Part shown: positions 62,978 through 64,000 of the stretch, piece after piece | How the letters are laid out: each line of letters opens with the position of its first letter | Numbering within the stretch: the stretch's first letter is position 1 | Source of the DNA: Caldicellulosiruptor danielii | GTDB lineage: Bacteria > Bacillota > Thermoanaerobacteria > Caldicellulosiruptorales > Caldicellulosiruptoraceae | Direction of reading: 5' to 3' | Assembly: GCF_034343125.1 (NCBI RefSeq) | Contig: NZ_CP139957.1 | Coordinates: 1,077,001 to 1,141,000, forward strand | DNA: 64,000 nt | Notes under the pieces: generated by a model | What the model was told of the DNA's origin: nothing | The model's database searches: none | What the model saw: the letters and a program-made list of their open reading frames with translations, nothing else | Made by a program: the position numbers and the translations under genes

Positions 62978-64000
62978 TTGCACCACATTTATGAGACACC
63001 ACTTAACTCACGTTATGCAAGCGATGAGATGAAAAGACTTTTTTCTGATGACACAAGATTTAAGCTTTGGCGCAAGCTTTGGATTGCTTTGGCAGAGGCA
63101 CAAAAAGAACTGGGGCTTGACATCTCTGATGAACAGATAGAAGAGATGAAAAAGTATGCCGATAACATAAACTATGATGTGGCAAAACAAAAGGAAAAAG
63201 AGCTTCGTCATGATGTAATGGCACATATTCATGCATTTGGCGAGCAGGCAAAAAAAGCAAGACCAATTATCCACCTTGGCGCAACAAGCTGCTTTGTGAC
63301 AGACAATGCAGATATCATCATAATGTATGAGGCAATGAAACTGATTAGAAAAAAGCTTGTCAGCTGCATAAAGGTGTTGTCTGAATTTGCTTTAAAGTAC
63401 AAAGACATGCCAACATTGGGTTTTACACATTTTCAGCCTGCTCAGCTAACAACAGTCGGCAAAAGAGCAATGCTTTGGGTTCAGGACCTGGTGATGGATT
63501 TAGAGTATTTAGAATATGTAATGGACCACACCTATTTAAGAGGTGTAAAAGGAACAACAGGTACACAAGCAAGTTTCATGGCGCTTTTTGATGGTGATGA
63601 AGAAAAAGTTAAAAAGCTTGACCAGCTTGTATGTAAGAAGATGGGTTTTGAAAAGAGCTTTCCGCTTACATCCCAGACGTATCCGCGAAAATTTGATTAT
63701 TTAGTTTTATCAGTGCTTACATCAATTGCACAAAGCGCTTATAAATTTGCAAACGATATAAGGCTTTTGCAGCACTTAAAAGAGATAGAAGAGCCATTTG
63801 AAAAGACACAGGTTGGGTCATCGGCAATGGCATACAAACGAAATCCTATGAGATGTGAGAGAATCTGTGCCTTAGCAAGATATGTAATGGTCAACATTCA
63901 AAATCCGCTGTTTACAGCATCTGTACAATGGCTGGAGCGTACTTTGGACGACTCTGCAAACAGGCGAATTGCAATCCCTGAGGCGTTTTTAGCAACAGAT
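62978..64000 (+). CDS. purB: Adenylosuccinate lyase, 5' part
   Basis: Catalyses two fumarate-releasing steps of purine synthesis (SAICAR to AICAR, adenylosuccinate to AMP). 341 codons are present and the frame is open at the window end. Motifs: [40 protein letters not shown], the active-site His in [14 protein letters not shown] region, and the family signature [20 protein letters not shown] 62978 with AGGGGAAGTGA upstream gives the expected N-terminus. Truncated only by the window edge. Confidence 0.95.
   Translation, partial: MHHIYETPLNSRYASDEMKRLFSDDTRFKLWRKLWIALAEAQKELGLDISDEQIEEMKKYADNINYDVAKQKEKELRHDVMAHIHAFGEQAKKARPIIHLGATSCFVTDNADIIIMYEAMKLIRKKLVSCIKVLSEFALKYKDMPTLGFTHFQPAQLTTVGKRAMLWVQDLVMDLEYLEYVMDHTYLRGVKGTTGTQASFMALFDGDEEKVKKLDQLVCKKMGFEKSFPLTSQTYPRKFDYLVLSVLTSIAQSAYKFANDIRLLQHLKEIEEPFEKTQVGSSAMAYKRNPMRCERICALARYVMVNIQNPLFTASVQWLERTLDDSANRRIAIPEAFLATD

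Overview
The window looks like chromosome of a thermophilic, plant-polysaccharide-degrading Firmicute of the Caldicellulosiruptor type. This is inferred from the AT-rich DNA, strong Gram-positive Shine-Dalgarno sites, many TTG/GTG starts, an Ech-type membrane hydrogenase, GH51/GH4/GH31 glycosidases and ISLre2/IS256 insertion sequences; no database search was possible. Nearly all of it is coding, mostly on the + strand.

Layout. 1-12.3 kb: end of pnp, a two-gene threonine/serine exporter (minus), glyA, rarA, malic enzyme, rho with a long charged insertion and a structured leader, a small amidase, an OGG1-type glycosylase, a PrsW-like protease and an MFS transporter. 12.4-20.1 kb: translation and envelope genes (rpmE, yqhQ, prmC, prfA), motAB behind a sigma-D-type promoter, a ZIP transporter, a Sua5-type tRNA-modification gene, a small phosphatase and rlmH. 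20.1-25.2 kb: argCB (minus) under an operator-like palindrome, a large AMIN-domain amidase, and a HAD phosphatase (minus).

25.4-41.5 kb is one uninterrupted + strand series with no gap above about 50 bp: echABCDEF (energy-converting NiFe hydrogenase), hypABFCDE (its maturation factors), a P-loop ATPase of unknown role, a four-subunit 2-oxoacid:ferredoxin oxidoreductase, a VanW protein and a DUF2225 protein. Reduced ferredoxin from the oxidoreductase could feed the hydrogenase, which evolves H2 and moves ions across the membrane.

41.5-50.5 kb is the accessory region: a coiled-coil protein built on 21-bp repeats, an ArsR-type regulator fused to a beta-rich putative sensor domain, a wrecked nested insertion sequence (ISLre2 with inverted repeats and an 11-bp direct repeat, carrying a decayed IS256-type element), then cytosolic GH51 arabinofuranosidase, GH4 and GH31 genes. 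The regulator gene and the GH51 promoter carry matching 7-2-7 palindromes, suggesting a sugar-responsive one-component switch whose divergent control region was split by the insertion sequence.

50.6-64 kb: acetyltransferase, ruvC (frameshifted), ruvAB, queH, rplU-prp-rpmA with an L21-type leader and an N-terminally extended L27, obgE, a small Cys-rich protein, yhbY, a complete SAM-I riboswitch before metY, metX, a metallo-hydrolase, a dipeptidase, an aminotransferase and a 3'-truncated purB. Two housekeeping genes (prmC, ruvC) each lack one A in an A5 run; this may be sequencing error or real slippage and should be settled first.
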